Source: Hyphomicrobiales bacterium
Lineage (GTDB): Bacteria; Pseudomonadota; Alphaproteobacteria; Rhizobiales; Aestuariivirgaceae
NCBI GenBank assembly: GCA_025363755.1
Contig: JANYLQ010000004.1
Location: 62,001-126,000 of the forward strand
Direction of reading: 5' to 3'
Length of the DNA: 64,000 nt
The notes beneath the pieces are model-generated. The model did not search any database, was not told the origin of the DNA, and saw nothing but the letters and a program-made list of their open reading frames with translations. Shown here piece after piece: positions 10,859 through 19,652 of the stretch (its first letter is position 1; each line of letters begins with the position of its first letter). A program made the position numbers and the translations under genes.

Positions 10859-12388
10859 ATGCAATCCGAACCCAAACTTAACACTTATCTTTCGGCCGAG
10901 ACGCTTTATCAAATACTTGATCAACTTCCTACGCCCATTTATGTCAAAGATGATCAGTTAAGGTTCATATTTTCGAACAAAAAGCACTGTGAGCTAGCCG
11001 GGCGGAGTTCTGAAGAACTCATTGGTCTTTCAGATCGTGAAATATTTCCACCAGAATTATCGAACGCTTTTGTGCAAGATGATATGGATGTCATGAACGG
11101 CATGGCTGCGTTGGTTAAAGAAGAGCGGGTTCGCCATGCCGACGGAATTGTCCGCCAAGTTCTTTCGCGCAAAGCGAAACTTTTAGCTGATGGCAATAGA
11201 GCGTTGCTCATTGGAACAAACAGCGATTTAACCGCTATCAAAAAACGTGAGGAACAATATTTTGCCTTGGCCCAGACAGTTCCTGTTGGCGTCATGCAGA
11301 TTGAAGAGTCAGGCCAAATTACCTTTTTCAACCCGTTGATGCAGAGCTATCTGAGTGTTGACGTGCATGCCATGAACTCCGATGACATGTGCGCAATGGT
11401 TGGACAGCCAACTACGGACTTCCCCGGTGTCAGCAGTCGTTTTGAGTGTTCGTTTAAATCTTACGATGGAAACATTAGGCGCTTTTTGGTTATCAGTTCA
11501 GGATGGTCGATTGTTGGAACGGGAACAAATCGTGCCGCGATTGTGAGCATGGTAGATGTGTCTGAAAATGTTGAATTGAAGCGGATCAATGAAGAAATTT
11601 TATCTCTGAACATAAAACTCGCTGACAACATGAAATTGCTCAGCGAAGCGCAAGATGCATTGGTCAAAAAGGGCAGGCTTGAGCAAATGGGTCAACTTAC
11701 TGCCACGATTGCTCACGAACTTCGAAACCCATTGGGTGCCGTGCGCACCTCGGCTTTTGTGATGGAAAGGCGGTTGAAAAATTCTGGTGTTGATCTTGAT
11801 GCACAATTCAGCCGTATCAAAAATGGTGTGACCCGTTGTGACAATATCATTGCACAACTGCTTGATTTTTCGCGCGGCAAACAACTCGATTGTAAGATGC
11901 TGAATCTTGATGAATGGCTGACAAAAATTGTTGAAGAAGAAGCGGCCCGTTTACCATCGAACGTCAATATCAAATGTTTGCTCGGACTTGGAGGAACACA
12001 TGTTTCTTTTGACCCAAGTCGCTTGCAGCGTGCTATATTAAATTTGATCTCCAATGCATCGGAAGCAATGGTTGGCATCGATGGCCTAGCTGTAAAACCG
12101 GATGCACCTGATGCATTAATCACTTTGCAAACGGGCGTCGACGGCCCCTTCGTGACCATCAAAGTTACAGACAACGGGCCAGGCATGACACGCGAAATTA
12201 TTGATCGCATACGTGAACCTTTGTTCACAACGAAAAGTTTTGGAACGGGACTTGGTGTCCCCGTTATAGAGCAGGTTATTGCACAGCACGGTGGGTCACT
12301 TTCAATTGAATCAGAGCTTGGCGAAGGCAGCAGTTTTACTTTACGCTTGCCAATTTATGAAGCCGGCTCACTGCAACTATCAGCATAA
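10859..12388 (+). CDS. Cytoplasmic PAS-domain histidine kinase, paralogue of the preceding kinase
   Basis: 509 aa and no membrane segment. The N-terminus reads like PAS domains: about 15-130 (ILDQLPTPIYVKDDQLRFIF, NKKHCELAGRSSEELIG) and about 140-235. A short coiled coil leads to TIAHELRNPLGAVRTSAF (His about 286) and an ATPase domain with LNLISNASEAM, DNGPGM and FGTGLGVPVIEQV. From the coiled coil to the C-terminus it closely tracks the neighbouring membrane kinase, down to KNGVTRCD and FDPSRLQRAI, so the two arose by duplication with exchange of the sensor half. SD AGGAAAAT precedes the ATG. Likely shares the downstream receiver proteins with its neighbour; the two kinases might even form mixed dimers (inference). 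Confidence 0.87.
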   Translation: MQSEPKLNTYLSAETLYQILDQLPTPIYVKDDQLRFIFSNKKHCELAGRSSEELIGLSDREIFPPELSNAFVQDDMDVMNGMAALVKEERVRHADGIVRQVLSRKAKLLADGNRALLIGTNSDLTAIKKREEQYFALAQTVPVGVMQIEESGQITFFNPLMQSYLSVDVHAMNSDDMCAMVGQPTTDFPGVSSRFECSFKSYDGNIRRFLVISSGWSIVGTGTNRAAIVSMVDVSENVELKRINEEILSLNIKLADNMKLLSEAQDALVKKGRLEQMGQLTATIAHELRNPLGAVRTSAFVMERRLKNSGVDLDAQFSRIKNGVTRCDNIIAQLLDFSRGKQLDCKMLNLDEWLTKIVEEEAARLPSNVNIKCLLGLGGTHVSFDPSRLQRAILNLISNASEAMVGIDGLAVKPDAPDALITLQTGVDGPFVTIKVTDNGPGMTREIIDRIREPLFTTKSFGTGLGVPVIEQVIAQHGGSLSIESELGEGSSFTLRLPIYEAGSLQLSA

Positions 12389-12536
12389 AGAAACTTATTG
12401 GTAACTTTAGTCCTTAAGTTCGTATTAGGGATGGCTAACTAAAACCTTAAACGGGAAAAGAGTTGTATCAGGTTTCATTTTGGCTTCGCACTTTGATTTG
12501 CAGGGCAAATTTAAACGTATCGCAGGATGTGAGTTC

Positions 12537-13262
12537 ATGGTTCGTGCTTTGAAGATTCTGATTGCCGACGACGATGTTGATAACGCTGCTTCGCTCGGGG
12601 AACTGTTCGAAATGGAAGGGCATAATACCGTTGTTGTCCACTCTGGGGATGCAGCCGTGGCAGCCTACAAGGTTAATAATTTCGATTTGGCATTTATGGA
12701 CGTTATGATGCCAGGCAAGAACGGAGTCGAAAGTTTTTTGGAAATCAGAAAACTTTGTCCAAATGCCAAGGTCTATATGATGACGGGCTACAGCGTCGAG
12801 CAATTGCTCCGCCAAGCAACCGACAATGGTGCGATGGGGGTTTTGAACAAGCCTATCGATATCGATAAAGTTTCTGCGGCGCTTCGTGATGCAGGTGCAA
12901 ACGGCATCTTGGTTGTGGCGGAAGACGACCCTGACTTTGGCAATCATCTCATGCGCATTGTAAATGAAGGTGGCTATGTTTGCGAACTTGTCAAAACCAG
13001 CAAGTATTTGGCTTCCAACTCCAGTGCGCTCACTCCCAGCATCATGATTTTCGATCTTAAACGACCTTTGATCGATGGCTTTGAAGTGTTAAACGATTTA
13101 AAGCGGGCGGGCCGAAACGTGCCTGCAATTATAATCACCGCAACTGGTTCTCAATATCATGACACGATTGAAGCCATGCAAGATATCCGTGTGACTGGCA
13201 TTTTAAATAAACCGTTCGATCCGATGCTTTTATTGGATCAACTTGAAAACTTAGCAGCATAG
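12537..13262 (+). CDS. Tandem double-receiver response regulator without output domain
   Basis: 241 aa made of two receiver domains in a row. Receiver 1 (about 1-118) has the acidic pair in IADDDVD, acceptor Asp about 55 in MDVMMPGKNG, Thr in MMTGY and Lys in NKPID. Receiver 2 (about 121-241) has VAEDDPD, acceptor Asp about 173 in IFDLKRPLIDG, Thr in ITATG and Lys in NKPFD. Both therefore keep every residue needed for phosphorylation, and there is no DNA-binding or enzymatic output. It is likely a phosphorelay intermediate or a protein-interaction switch. The ATG at 12537 follows GGATGTGAG; the upstream TTG at 12480 is rejected. 148 bases separate it from the kinases, so it may have its own promoter. 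Confidence 0.86.
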   Translation: MVRALKILIADDDVDNAASLGELFEMEGHNTVVVHSGDAAVAAYKVNNFDLAFMDVMMPGKNGVESFLEIRKLCPNAKVYMMTGYSVEQLLRQATDNGAMGVLNKPIDIDKVSAALRDAGANGILVVAEDDPDFGNHLMRIVNEGGYVCELVKTSKYLASNSSALTPSIMIFDLKRPLIDGFEVLNDLKRAGRNVPAIIITATGSQYHDTIEAMQDIRVTGILNKPFDPMLLLDQLENLAA

Positions 13263-13276
13263 TATTGGAGAAAAAA

Positions 13277-13642
13277 ATGGGGCGCGCTCTTAATATATTA
13301 GTTCTTGATGATGATGTAGAAAATGCAGATTCGATTGCAGAGCTGTTTGCAACTGACGATCACAAAGTGATTGTTGCTTATAATGGTCAAGAAGCCATTG
13401 AAGCTTTTTCACTCAACAAAGTTGATGTGGGTTTTTTTGACGTAATGATGCCGGGTAAAAACGGCGTCGAAAGTTTCATGGAGATTAAGGCCTCGCACCC
13501 TGATGCCCGCATCTATTTTATGACAGGTTATGCCGCTAATGATCTTTTAGACAAAGCGCGTGAAAACGGCGCTTTGGGAGTTTTCAGCAAGCCGACTGAT
13601 CCTGCAAACTTACTTGATGTCTTAGACAGTGAAGCCGCTTAG
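13277..13642 (+). CDS. Single-domain response regulator
   Basis: 121 aa consisting of one receiver: acidic pair in LDDDVE, acceptor Asp about 55 in FDVMMPGKNGVESF, Thr in FMTGYA and Lys in SKPTD. It shares the run DVMMPGKNGVESF with receiver 1 of the preceding gene, pointing to recent duplication. GGAG at 13267 places the start at ATG 13277, 14 bases after the previous stop, so the two receiver genes are co-transcribed. With no output domain it should act by phosphotransfer or protein contact, like CheY/Spo0F/DivK-type proteins. The target cannot be told from sequence. Confidence 0.87.
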   Translation: MGRALNILVLDDDVENADSIAELFATDDHKVIVAYNGQEAIEAFSLNKVDVGFFDVMMPGKNGVESFMEIKASHPDARIYFMTGYAANDLLDKARENGALGVFSKPTDPANLLDVLDSEAA

Positions 13643-13678
13643 CGCTCGTTGCCATCAAACGGAATAGTTATCCAAAGT

Positions 13679-13753
13679 CGTCATGCCCGCGAAGGCGGGC
13701 ATCTGTGTTTTGCGGGTAGGAAAACGGAGATTTCCGCCTTCGCGGGAATGACG
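13679..13753. repeat. Paired-hairpin intergenic repeat, copy 1
   Basis: Begins CGTCATGCCCGCGAAGGCGG and ends with the inverse (CGCCTTCGCGGGAATGACGG); each end is itself a hairpin and the ends also pair with each other. Same layout as copies at 25879, 43489 and 52316. It lies between the convergent ends of the receiver gene and icd, where it may also block read-through. Confidence 0.85.
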
Positions 13754-13855
13754 GACTGTTAGTGAATGGGTTCAGTGTAGACCGATGAAGCTGCTTGGTC
13801 TTAGTCGTAACACTTTGTCGGTCATTCCAATCTGAAAATGAACGAGCATTGAATT

Positions 13856-15067
13856 TTACGCCATCGCCTTCTGCAAATTTACATCAACGGCATCGATGAA
13901 ACCTTCAGTGGTCAGCCATTTTTGATCGGGCCCAACGAGTACAGCCAAATCTTTAGTCATCTTGCCTTGCTCAATCGTCTCGACTGTCACTCGTTCCAGC
14001 GTTTCAGCAAACGTCAAGAGCTTTTCGTTGTCGTCTAATTTCGCGCGGTGCTTCAAACCGCCAGTCCAAGCATAGATCGATGCAGTGGAGTTGGTGGATG
14101 TTGCTTTGCCTTGTTGGTGCAATCGGTAATGGCGCGTCACTGTGCCGTGAGCTGCTTCGGCTTCAACGGTTTTACCATCGGGCGTGAGCAACACCGACGT
14201 CATCAAACCAAGTGAGCCGTAGCCTTGTGCGACAAGATCAGACTGTACATCGCCATCGTAATTCTTGCATGCCCAGATATAGCCGCCCGTCCACTTCATT
14301 GCTGATGCCACCATGTCGTCTATCAGACGATGCTCGTAAGTGATGCCCACTTTTTCGAAATCAGCTTTGAACTCAGCGTCGTAAATCTCTTGGAAAATAT
14401 CTTTGAAACGGCCGTCATAAACTTTCAGAATTGTATTCTTTGATGAAAAATAAACAGGCAGTTTGCGTTGTAAGCCATAGGTTAATGAGGCGCGCGCAAA
14501 TTCAATAATTGAGTCTTCAAGGTTATACATAGCCAGTGCAATTCCTGCACTTGGGGCTTTGAACACTTCTTTTTCGATGATTGCGCCATCATCGCCCACA
14601 AATTTCATTGTCAGTGTGCCCTTGCCAGGGAATGTGAAATCGGTTGAGCGATATTGATCACCATATGCATGGCGGCCGATAATGATGGGCTTTGTCCAAC
14701 CCGGCACAAGACGCGGCACGTTTTGACAGATAATGGGTTCGCGGAAAATAACGCCGCCCAAAATATTGCGGATGGTGCCGTTTGGCGACTTCCACATTTG
14801 CTTGAGGTTAAATTCTTTCACACGGGCCGCATCAGGAGTGATAGTTGCGCATTTCACGCCTACACCATACTGCTTGATTGCGTTGGCGGCATCGACTGTT
14901 ACCTTGTCATCGGTGGCATCGCGGTGTTCCATGCCGAGATCATAATATTTCAGATCAATATCGAGATAAGGCAAGATCAGCTTTTTTTTGATCAAATCCC
15001 AGATGATGCGCGTCATCTCATCGCCATCGAGTTCAACAACGGGATTGGCGACTTTTATCTTGGTCAT
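13856..15067 (-). CDS. icd: NADP-dependent isocitrate dehydrogenase
   Basis: TCA-cycle enzyme converting isocitrate to 2-oxoglutarate with NADPH formation. The 403 aa protein is the short homodimeric type shared by alphaproteobacteria and eukaryotes: N-terminal [17 protein letters not shown], substrate loop [32 protein letters not shown], the metal-site aspartates in [10 protein letters not shown] and YDGDVQSD, and the NADP region [11 protein letters not shown]. Length is as expected. It stands alone between convergent and divergent neighbours, with a start 102 bases from the MFS gene on the opposite strand, so the two starts share a divergent promoter region. Confidence 0.96.
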   Translation of the reverse strand: MTKIKVANPVVELDGDEMTRIIWDLIKKKLILPYLDIDLKYYDLGMEHRDATDDKVTVDAANAIKQYGVGVKCATITPDAARVKEFNLKQMWKSPNGTIRNILGGVIFREPIICQNVPRLVPGWTKPIIIGRHAYGDQYRSTDFTFPGKGTLTMKFVGDDGAIIEKEVFKAPSAGIALAMYNLEDSIIEFARASLTYGLQRKLPVYFSSKNTILKVYDGRFKDIFQEIYDAEFKADFEKVGITYEHRLIDDMVASAMKWTGGYIWACKNYDGDVQSDLVAQGYGSLGLMTSVLLTPDGKTVEAEAAHGTVTRHYRLHQQGKATSTNSTASIYAWTGGLKHRAKLDDNEKLLTFAETLERVTVETIEQGKMTKDLAVLVGPDQKWLTTEGFIDAVDVNLQKAMA

Positions 15068-15169
15068 GGGTGATGCCTCTGCTTGATTTGTTTTGTGGCG
15101 CTATAGCAGGGGAACTGTGCGTGGGGAAGCAACTTTGACAGGGAGTTTGTGGCATGGCAGGGAAGGGTG

Positions 15170-16399
15170 ATGACGATAGAATCCCCCTCGGCGAATGCCT
15201 TTCATTATCCAGCTTATGTTTATTATTTTATCAGTCGCGTGGGTCACAGTTTTGCTTTGCAAATTGTGTCAACCGCAATTGGTTGGCAGGTATATGCCAT
15301 AACACATCAAGCGATTTATTTGGCCTATGTCGGGCTTGCGGTGTTTCTGCCGGTTTTGCTGTTGGTTTTGCCTTCTGGCTATGTGGCAGATCATTATGAT
15401 CGGCGGATGGTTTCAGCCTGTTGTTTTGTTTTGGAAGCACTTGCAGCCCTAGGGCTGGTCATTTTTTCGATGGGTGCGCAGACGGTGGTTTGGCCAGTCT
15501 TTGTCTATCTCTCGCTACTGGGCGTGGCTTCGGCGTTTGGCCATCCTGCGGCTTCGGCGATTGTTCCTAATCTTTTGTCGAAAGAGGCTTTACCGCACGG
15601 TGTGTCGCTCAATTCCATTACATGGCAGACGTCTTCGATTACGGGGCCAGTCATTGGCGGGCTGCTCTATGGCTTTGGTTCAGTTGTTCCCTATGCGGTT
15701 TCGGTTTTGTTTTTAGGTATTGGCGCAATATCCCTGTTTTTAATGGGGAAAGTTGATCAGCATAAAAATGAACAAAGTGAAGGTGGTCTTGCCACAATGC
15801 TTGCAGGTTTCTCATTTATCTTAAGCGAACCCATTGTGCTGGGTGCCATTTCACTCGATCTTTTTGCGGTTCTGTTGGGCGGCGCTGTGGCCATGATGCC
15901 AATTTATGCTGCTGATATTTTGCATTTAGATCCAACTGGCCTTGGCCTATTGCGCTCGGCACCGGGGATTGGGGCGATTGCGGTGAGCCTTTGGTTGTCC
16001 AAGTTTGGCATCAAGGATCATGCTGGCAAAATCTTGTTCGCGTCGGTTGGGCTTTCAGGTTTGGTGGTCGTAGTGTTTGGCTTTTCAGTGTTGCCTTGGC
16101 TTTCGATCATTGCATTGATGTTGTATGGCGCTTTTGACATGATCAGCGTTTATGTACGCGAAGTATTAATGCAGCTTTGGATACCTGATGCCGTGCGTGG
16201 CCGCGTGAATGCGGTGAACAATGTATTTATTGGTGCTTCAAACCAATTGGGCGAAGCACGCGCCGGATTTGTGGCGGCGTTTCTTGGGGCTGTTCCCGCG
16301 GTGGTGATCGGCGGCTTTGGTACGATGATTGTGGCAGGTGCATGGAGCTATATGTTCCCAAAACTGCGCGATGCGCGAAAACTAGTTGGAAAAGACTAA
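15170..16399 (+). CDS. MFS exporter (EntS-like family)
   Basis: 409 aa with about 12 hydrophobic segments. The N-terminal layout (YYFISRVGHSFALQIVSTAIGWQVYAIT), the DHYDRRMV loop between helices 2 and 3, and the VRGRVNAVNNVFIGASNQLGE segment fit the MFS_3/enterobactin-exporter-like group (PF05977), whose members export siderophores or drugs. The frame opens at a GTG at 15149; ATG 15170 after GGAAGGGTG is preferred. It converges with the FTR1 iron permease one base away, which may be accidental. Substrate not determinable from sequence. Confidence 0.8.
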   Translation: MTIESPSANAFHYPAYVYYFISRVGHSFALQIVSTAIGWQVYAITHQAIYLAYVGLAVFLPVLLLVLPSGYVADHYDRRMVSACCFVLEALAALGLVIFSMGAQTVVWPVFVYLSLLGVASAFGHPAASAIVPNLLSKEALPHGVSLNSITWQTSSITGPVIGGLLYGFGSVVPYAVSVLFLGIGAISLFLMGKVDQHKNEQSEGGLATMLAGFSFILSEPIVLGAISLDLFAVLLGGAVAMMPIYAADILHLDPTGLGLLRSAPGIGAIAVSLWLSKFGIKDHAGKILFASVGLSGLVVVVFGFSVLPWLSIIALMLYGAFDMISVYVREVLMQLWIPDAVRGRVNAVNNVFIGASNQLGEARAGFVAAFLGAVPAVVIGGFGTMIVAGAWSYMFPKLRDARKLVGKD

Positions 16400-16400
16400 T

Positions 16401-17219
16401 CTATACAGTCCTTAAGCGCGGGCGGCTGATCCATTTTGTGAGGCCAAAGCCAATGGATAGTACTGCGAGATAAACGATAAACTGCAAGACTGTGGGCTGA
16501 TCACTATAGCCAATCAGCGTGTGTAAAATACGGCCCGGAATGCCCGATTCCGCTAAGTATTTTGAACTATCCCACACAGTGTTTTGCAAAACTTCCACAA
16601 GCCCTGCCTTTTCAAGGAACGACACAGATTGGGCTGCCATGCCTGCGGCGAGAAAAGTGATAAGCCAACTGGTGACGCTGAAAAAATAACGATTTGGAAT
16701 TTTCAGCAGGCCACGGAAAGTAAGAAATGAAACCGCTCCGCCGATGGCTAGGCCAAGTGCGCCGCCTAGAGCCATACCACTTGCCGTTTCGCGCCCGCCA
16801 ATTGCGACCCCGTATAGAAACAATACAACTTCTGAGCCTTCGCGCAGCACAGCAGTGCCAACAATAATGGCAAGCGCCATCAATGATTTTTGACCTTCAC
16901 GTACGGCGATGCCAGCTTGCTTCAATTCACCTGCCATAGCGCGACCGTTAAGGGCCATCCAGATGTTGTGCCATGTCAGCATGCACACAGCGACGGCTAA
17001 AATGGATGCGTTAAAAATTTCTTGGCCGAAGCCGTCAAAGAGTGACGCTAGGCTGCCAGTAAATGCAGCTAAAATGCAGCTGCCAATTATGCCTGCCAGC
17101 ACGCCGCCCATAATCCACATGCGGCTGCCCATTACCGTCTGCGTCGCCGCCATGACGATACCAATAATGAGGCCAGCCTCAATTACTTCCCGAAAAACGA
17201 TAATCAGTGCGCCAATCAT
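16401..17219 (-). CDS. FTR1-family high-affinity iron permease
   Basis: A 272 aa polytopic inner-membrane protein with about seven helices. Two signature motifs mark it: VFREVIEAGLIIG at the N-terminus (RExxE) and AVLREGSEVVLFLYG about residue 120 (REGxE); the glutamates carry iron in FTR1, EfeU and FtrC. The first motif is RE-V-I-E rather than the common REGLE, a conservative change also found in bacterial members. It lies 9 bases after the cupredoxin gene, so the pair resembles the core of the FtrBC/Efe iron uptake systems but without a P19 or EfeO/EfeB partner here. Expected to import Fe3+ after periplasmic handling. Confidence 0.88.
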   Translation of the reverse strand: MIGALIIVFREVIEAGLIIGIVMAATQTVMGSRMWIMGGVLAGIIGSCILAAFTGSLASLFDGFGQEIFNASILAVAVCMLTWHNIWMALNGRAMAGELKQAGIAVREGQKSLMALAIIVGTAVLREGSEVVLFLYGVAIGGRETASGMALGGALGLAIGGAVSFLTFRGLLKIPNRYFFSVTSWLITFLAAGMAAQSVSFLEKAGLVEVLQNTVWDSSKYLAESGIPGRILHTLIGYSDQPTVLQFIVYLAVLSIGFGLTKWISRPRLRTV

Positions 17220-17228
17220 GGAATGTGC

Positions 17229-17561
17229 TTATTCCACGATTACGTAGCCTTTGGCCACATCTTCTTGATACTCATCAACGAACAAATATTTGCCGGGCTC
17301 CATGGCTTTGACGCGCACAACAATCGATGAATTTCCAGCGACCGCTTTTTCGACTTTCAGTTCTTTTGCTTCAAGTTCGGCTGCGGCAGCGTTGGCATTG
17401 TTCAACTTGATGATGAACGGCTTTCCTGCTGGCACTTTGATTTCGGAAACAGTGAATGCTTTATCTTTCAGAGTTGTTTCATAAGTCACAATATCTTCGG
17501 CACGCAGAGGAGATGATAAAGCGACAAGAGTTAAAGACAATACAAGCGCACGTGTAAGCAT
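17229..17561 (-). CDS. Periplasmic cupredoxin-domain protein, partner of FTR1 permease
   Basis: 110 aa with a signal peptide (LVLSLTLVALSSPLRA, cleavage about residue 21) and a small beta-sandwich of the cupredoxin_1 type: FTVSEIKVPAGKPFIIKL, then a repeated AAAELEAKELKVEKAV, and a C-terminal PGKYLFVDEYQED. In FtrB/EfeO-like partners this domain handles iron or copper beside the permease. The classical Cys/Met/His copper ligands are not obvious; Glu and Asp are plentiful, which would suit iron. GGAG lies 8 bases before ATG 17561. First gene of a two-gene unit with the FTR1 permease. Confidence 0.8.
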   Translation of the reverse strand: MLTRALVLSLTLVALSSPLRAEDIVTYETTLKDKAFTVSEIKVPAGKPFIIKLNNANAAAAELEAKELKVEKAVAGNSSIVVRVKAMEPGKYLFVDEYQEDVAKGYVIVE

Positions 17562-17582
17562 CAAGTTTACTCCATAAAATAA

Positions 17583-17605
17583 TATCCGATAGATTTACTC
17601 GGATA
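17583..17605. promoter_or_regulatory. Inverted repeat upstream of the iron-uptake pair
   Basis: TATCCGA at 17583-17589 and TCGGATA at 17599-17605 form a perfect 7-base inverted repeat with a 9-base spacer, just ahead of the ribosome site of the cupredoxin gene. Position and symmetry suit an operator, plausibly iron-responsive, although it does not match the Fur, Irr or RirA consensus that I know. An mRNA hairpin is the alternative. Confidence 0.45.
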
Positions 17606-17726
17606 AAGAAGTGACATCAAAGAGTCAACTTAATTTGTTGAGGTGCGGCTATTTGACGATGTTGGATCTTGACCGTTTTGAGCTTTTCACTACAAGCGAC
17701 TGTGGGGGCGCGATGGAGAATTCTCA

Positions 17727-18797
17727 ATGTTTCGTGCTGTTTTATTTTCGACAATTTTGTGTTTTGGTTTTGCCGCATCCGCAGTTGCAAGTGACCCTGA
17801 GGTGTTGGCTGTCTTGCAGAAAGATGCGCCTGGTGCCGCCGATAGCGTGTTGACTGGTCGTTATGAAGGCTCAAACATTGTAGGGCAGACCAAAAAAGCG
17901 TTTGATGAAATCACTTTGCCAAATGCGCCAGCTGAAGGTGAAGAATTTGATCAAGCGAAGAAATTCAAATCCACTTTAACGCTTCAAGGCCGCATCACAC
18001 GCACACTTTATGGTGCACCCGAAGGACGGTCCTCACTTGAGGTGTTTGGAAATTATGTTGATGCGCTGAAGGCCAAAGGTTTTGTAACTGTGTTTGAGTG
18101 TGCCAAACAATCTTGCGGCCCCAGTTTTAAAATGCTGAAATACACATGGCAAGACAAAGCGACACAAGTCGTTTCACAAGGTGCCGATCAATACCGCGCC
18201 TCGCTGTCAGAATCGATGTTTGATAGCGTGATTGATCCGCGTTATGCGCTGATGAAACAGGGTGATGCAGGGGCTGAAACATATGTTGCGGTTTTTGCTG
18301 CGCAAAACCAAGGCGGCACATTCGGCAATATATCTGAAACGCTGCTGAACAGGGTTGGCGTATTGGTTGAAGTGGTTGAACCAAAAGCCCGCGAGCAAAA
18401 GATTGTTACTTTATCTGCTGATGACCTGGGGGCCGCTATTAATGATGCGGGCAGGGTGGCGATTTATGGTCTGTATTTCGATTACGATAAGGCAGCCATT
18501 AAGCCTGAATCACAGCCACAGCTTGATCAAATGGTCGCCTACCTTCAAAAAAATCCCGAACTTAAAGTTTATGTGGTTGGCCACACTGATAATAAGGGCG
18601 CGCTCGATTACAATATGAAATTATCGGGTGAAAGGGCAATTGCCGTAGTGAAAGCTTTGGTGGCAGCGGGCATTGATAAATCCCGCATGGTGCCTAAAGC
18701 GGCAGGGCCAATTGCACCCCTGGCCAGCAATCGCACGCCTGAGGGACAGGCAAAGAACAGACGCGTTGAGTTGGTAGAACAATTTAGCGGGCAATAG
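17727..18797 (+). CDS. OmpA-family outer-membrane/periplasmic protein
   Basis: 356 aa with a signal peptide (residues 1-21, ending AASAVA). Residues about 30-230 form an uncharacterised domain recalling DUF4892 (SSLEVFGNYVDALKAKGF, then a FECAKQSCG pair of cysteines that may form a disulphide). Residues about 245-350 are a typical OmpA C-terminal domain: LYFDYDKAAIKPESQPQL, VVGHTDNKG, NRTPEGQAKNRRVEL, which binds peptidoglycan. Such proteins tether the envelope. GGAG precedes the ATG by about 8 bases. Divergent from the iron-uptake pair; the 165-base gap holds both promoters. Confidence 0.85.
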   Translation: MFRAVLFSTILCFGFAASAVASDPEVLAVLQKDAPGAADSVLTGRYEGSNIVGQTKKAFDEITLPNAPAEGEEFDQAKKFKSTLTLQGRITRTLYGAPEGRSSLEVFGNYVDALKAKGFVTVFECAKQSCGPSFKMLKYTWQDKATQVVSQGADQYRASLSESMFDSVIDPRYALMKQGDAGAETYVAVFAAQNQGGTFGNISETLLNRVGVLVEVVEPKAREQKIVTLSADDLGAAINDAGRVAIYGLYFDYDKAAIKPESQPQLDQMVAYLQKNPELKVYVVGHTDNKGALDYNMKLSGERAIAVVKALVAAGIDKSRMVPKAAGPIAPLASNRTPEGQAKNRRVELVEQFSGQ

Positions 18798-18836
18798 AGG
18801 CTTTGCAGTTTGGTCATGCTCCCGCTAATTGGGGGC

Positions 18837-19652
18837 ATGACGACTTCTCCTAAAGTAAGAAATATGAAATTTGGCCCAGCTCCTTCGGTAGTGCTGGTGA
18901 ATCCGCAGCTTGGTGAAAACATTGGCATGGCGGCGCGGGCGATGGCTAATTTTTCGCTCTCGGATTTGCGGCTGGTTTCGCCGCGCGAAGGTATTGATAT
19001 GGAGCGGGCGGTGACGGCTTCTGCTGGAGCGGTTGAAACTGTCGAGACAGCAACGGTTTATGATACGTTGGAGAATGCGCTCGCTGAATTCAATTATGTC
19101 TATGCCACCACGGCCAGACCTCGGGACATGACCAAAGAAGTGATGACGCCGCAACAGGCATCAGCCGATATGCACGCGCGTATTGGCCGGGGCGAGAAGG
19201 TGGCCATTCTGTTTGGGCGTGAGCGTTGGGGGCTATCGAATGATGAAGTCTCCAAAGCTGATATGATTATTTCTGCACCTGTCAATCCGGACTATGCATC
19301 GCTCAACATTGCGCAGGCGGTTTTGCTGGTGGGCTATGAGTGGTATAAATCAACGGCCACTTCGCTCGGCATGGCCACGCAGGAACTGGAAGCCCATTCT
19401 GGCCCGGGCCTTAAAATGACCGGAACGCAGCCTGCCACTAAAGATCAGCTCTACGGATTTTATGATCATATCGAAACCGAACTCGTCGATGCTGGATTTT
19501 TTAAAACCGAGGAAAAACGCCCGTTGGTGATGCGCAGTTTTCGCAATATGTTTGCGCGTGCGCTGCTTACTGAACAGGAAGTTAAGACTTTACGCGGCAT
19601 GATCTCATCTCTCACGCGCAAGCATTTAAGGGGCCGCAAGACTGATGAGTGA
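18837..19652 (+). CDS. trmJ: tRNA (Cm32/Um32) methyltransferase TrmJ-like
   Basis: SPOUT-type RNA 2'-O-methyltransferase. The 271 aa product shows motif 1 VLVNPQLGENIGMAARAM, motif 2 ILFGRERWGLSNDEV and motif 3 NPDYASLNIAQAVLLVGYEW, the order found in TrmJ/LasT-type enzymes that methylate ribose 32 in tRNA anticodon loops; a C-terminal helical extension follows. The ATG at 18837 after GGGGG is chosen; in-frame TTG and ATG lie at 18810 and 18816. The last 8 bases overlap murI, implying translational coupling. The exact target nucleotide cannot be fixed from sequence. Confidence 0.87.
   Translation: MTTSPKVRNMKFGPAPSVVLVNPQLGENIGMAARAMANFSLSDLRLVSPREGIDMERAVTASAGAVETVETATVYDTLENALAEFNYVYATTARPRDMTKEVMTPQQASADMHARIGRGEKVAILFGRERWGLSNDEVSKADMIISAPVNPDYASLNIAQAVLLVGYEWYKSTATSLGMATQELEAHSGPGLKMTGTQPATKDQLYGFYDHIETELVDAGFFKTEEKRPLVMRSFRNMFARALLTEQEVKTLRGMISSLTRKHLRGRKTDE

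Noticed and set aside
13841-13853. 13-base match AACGAGCATTGAA shared with 52269-52281, both near repeat copies
   Set aside because: Many 13-base matches are expected by chance in 64 kb, and the positions relative to the repeats differ.
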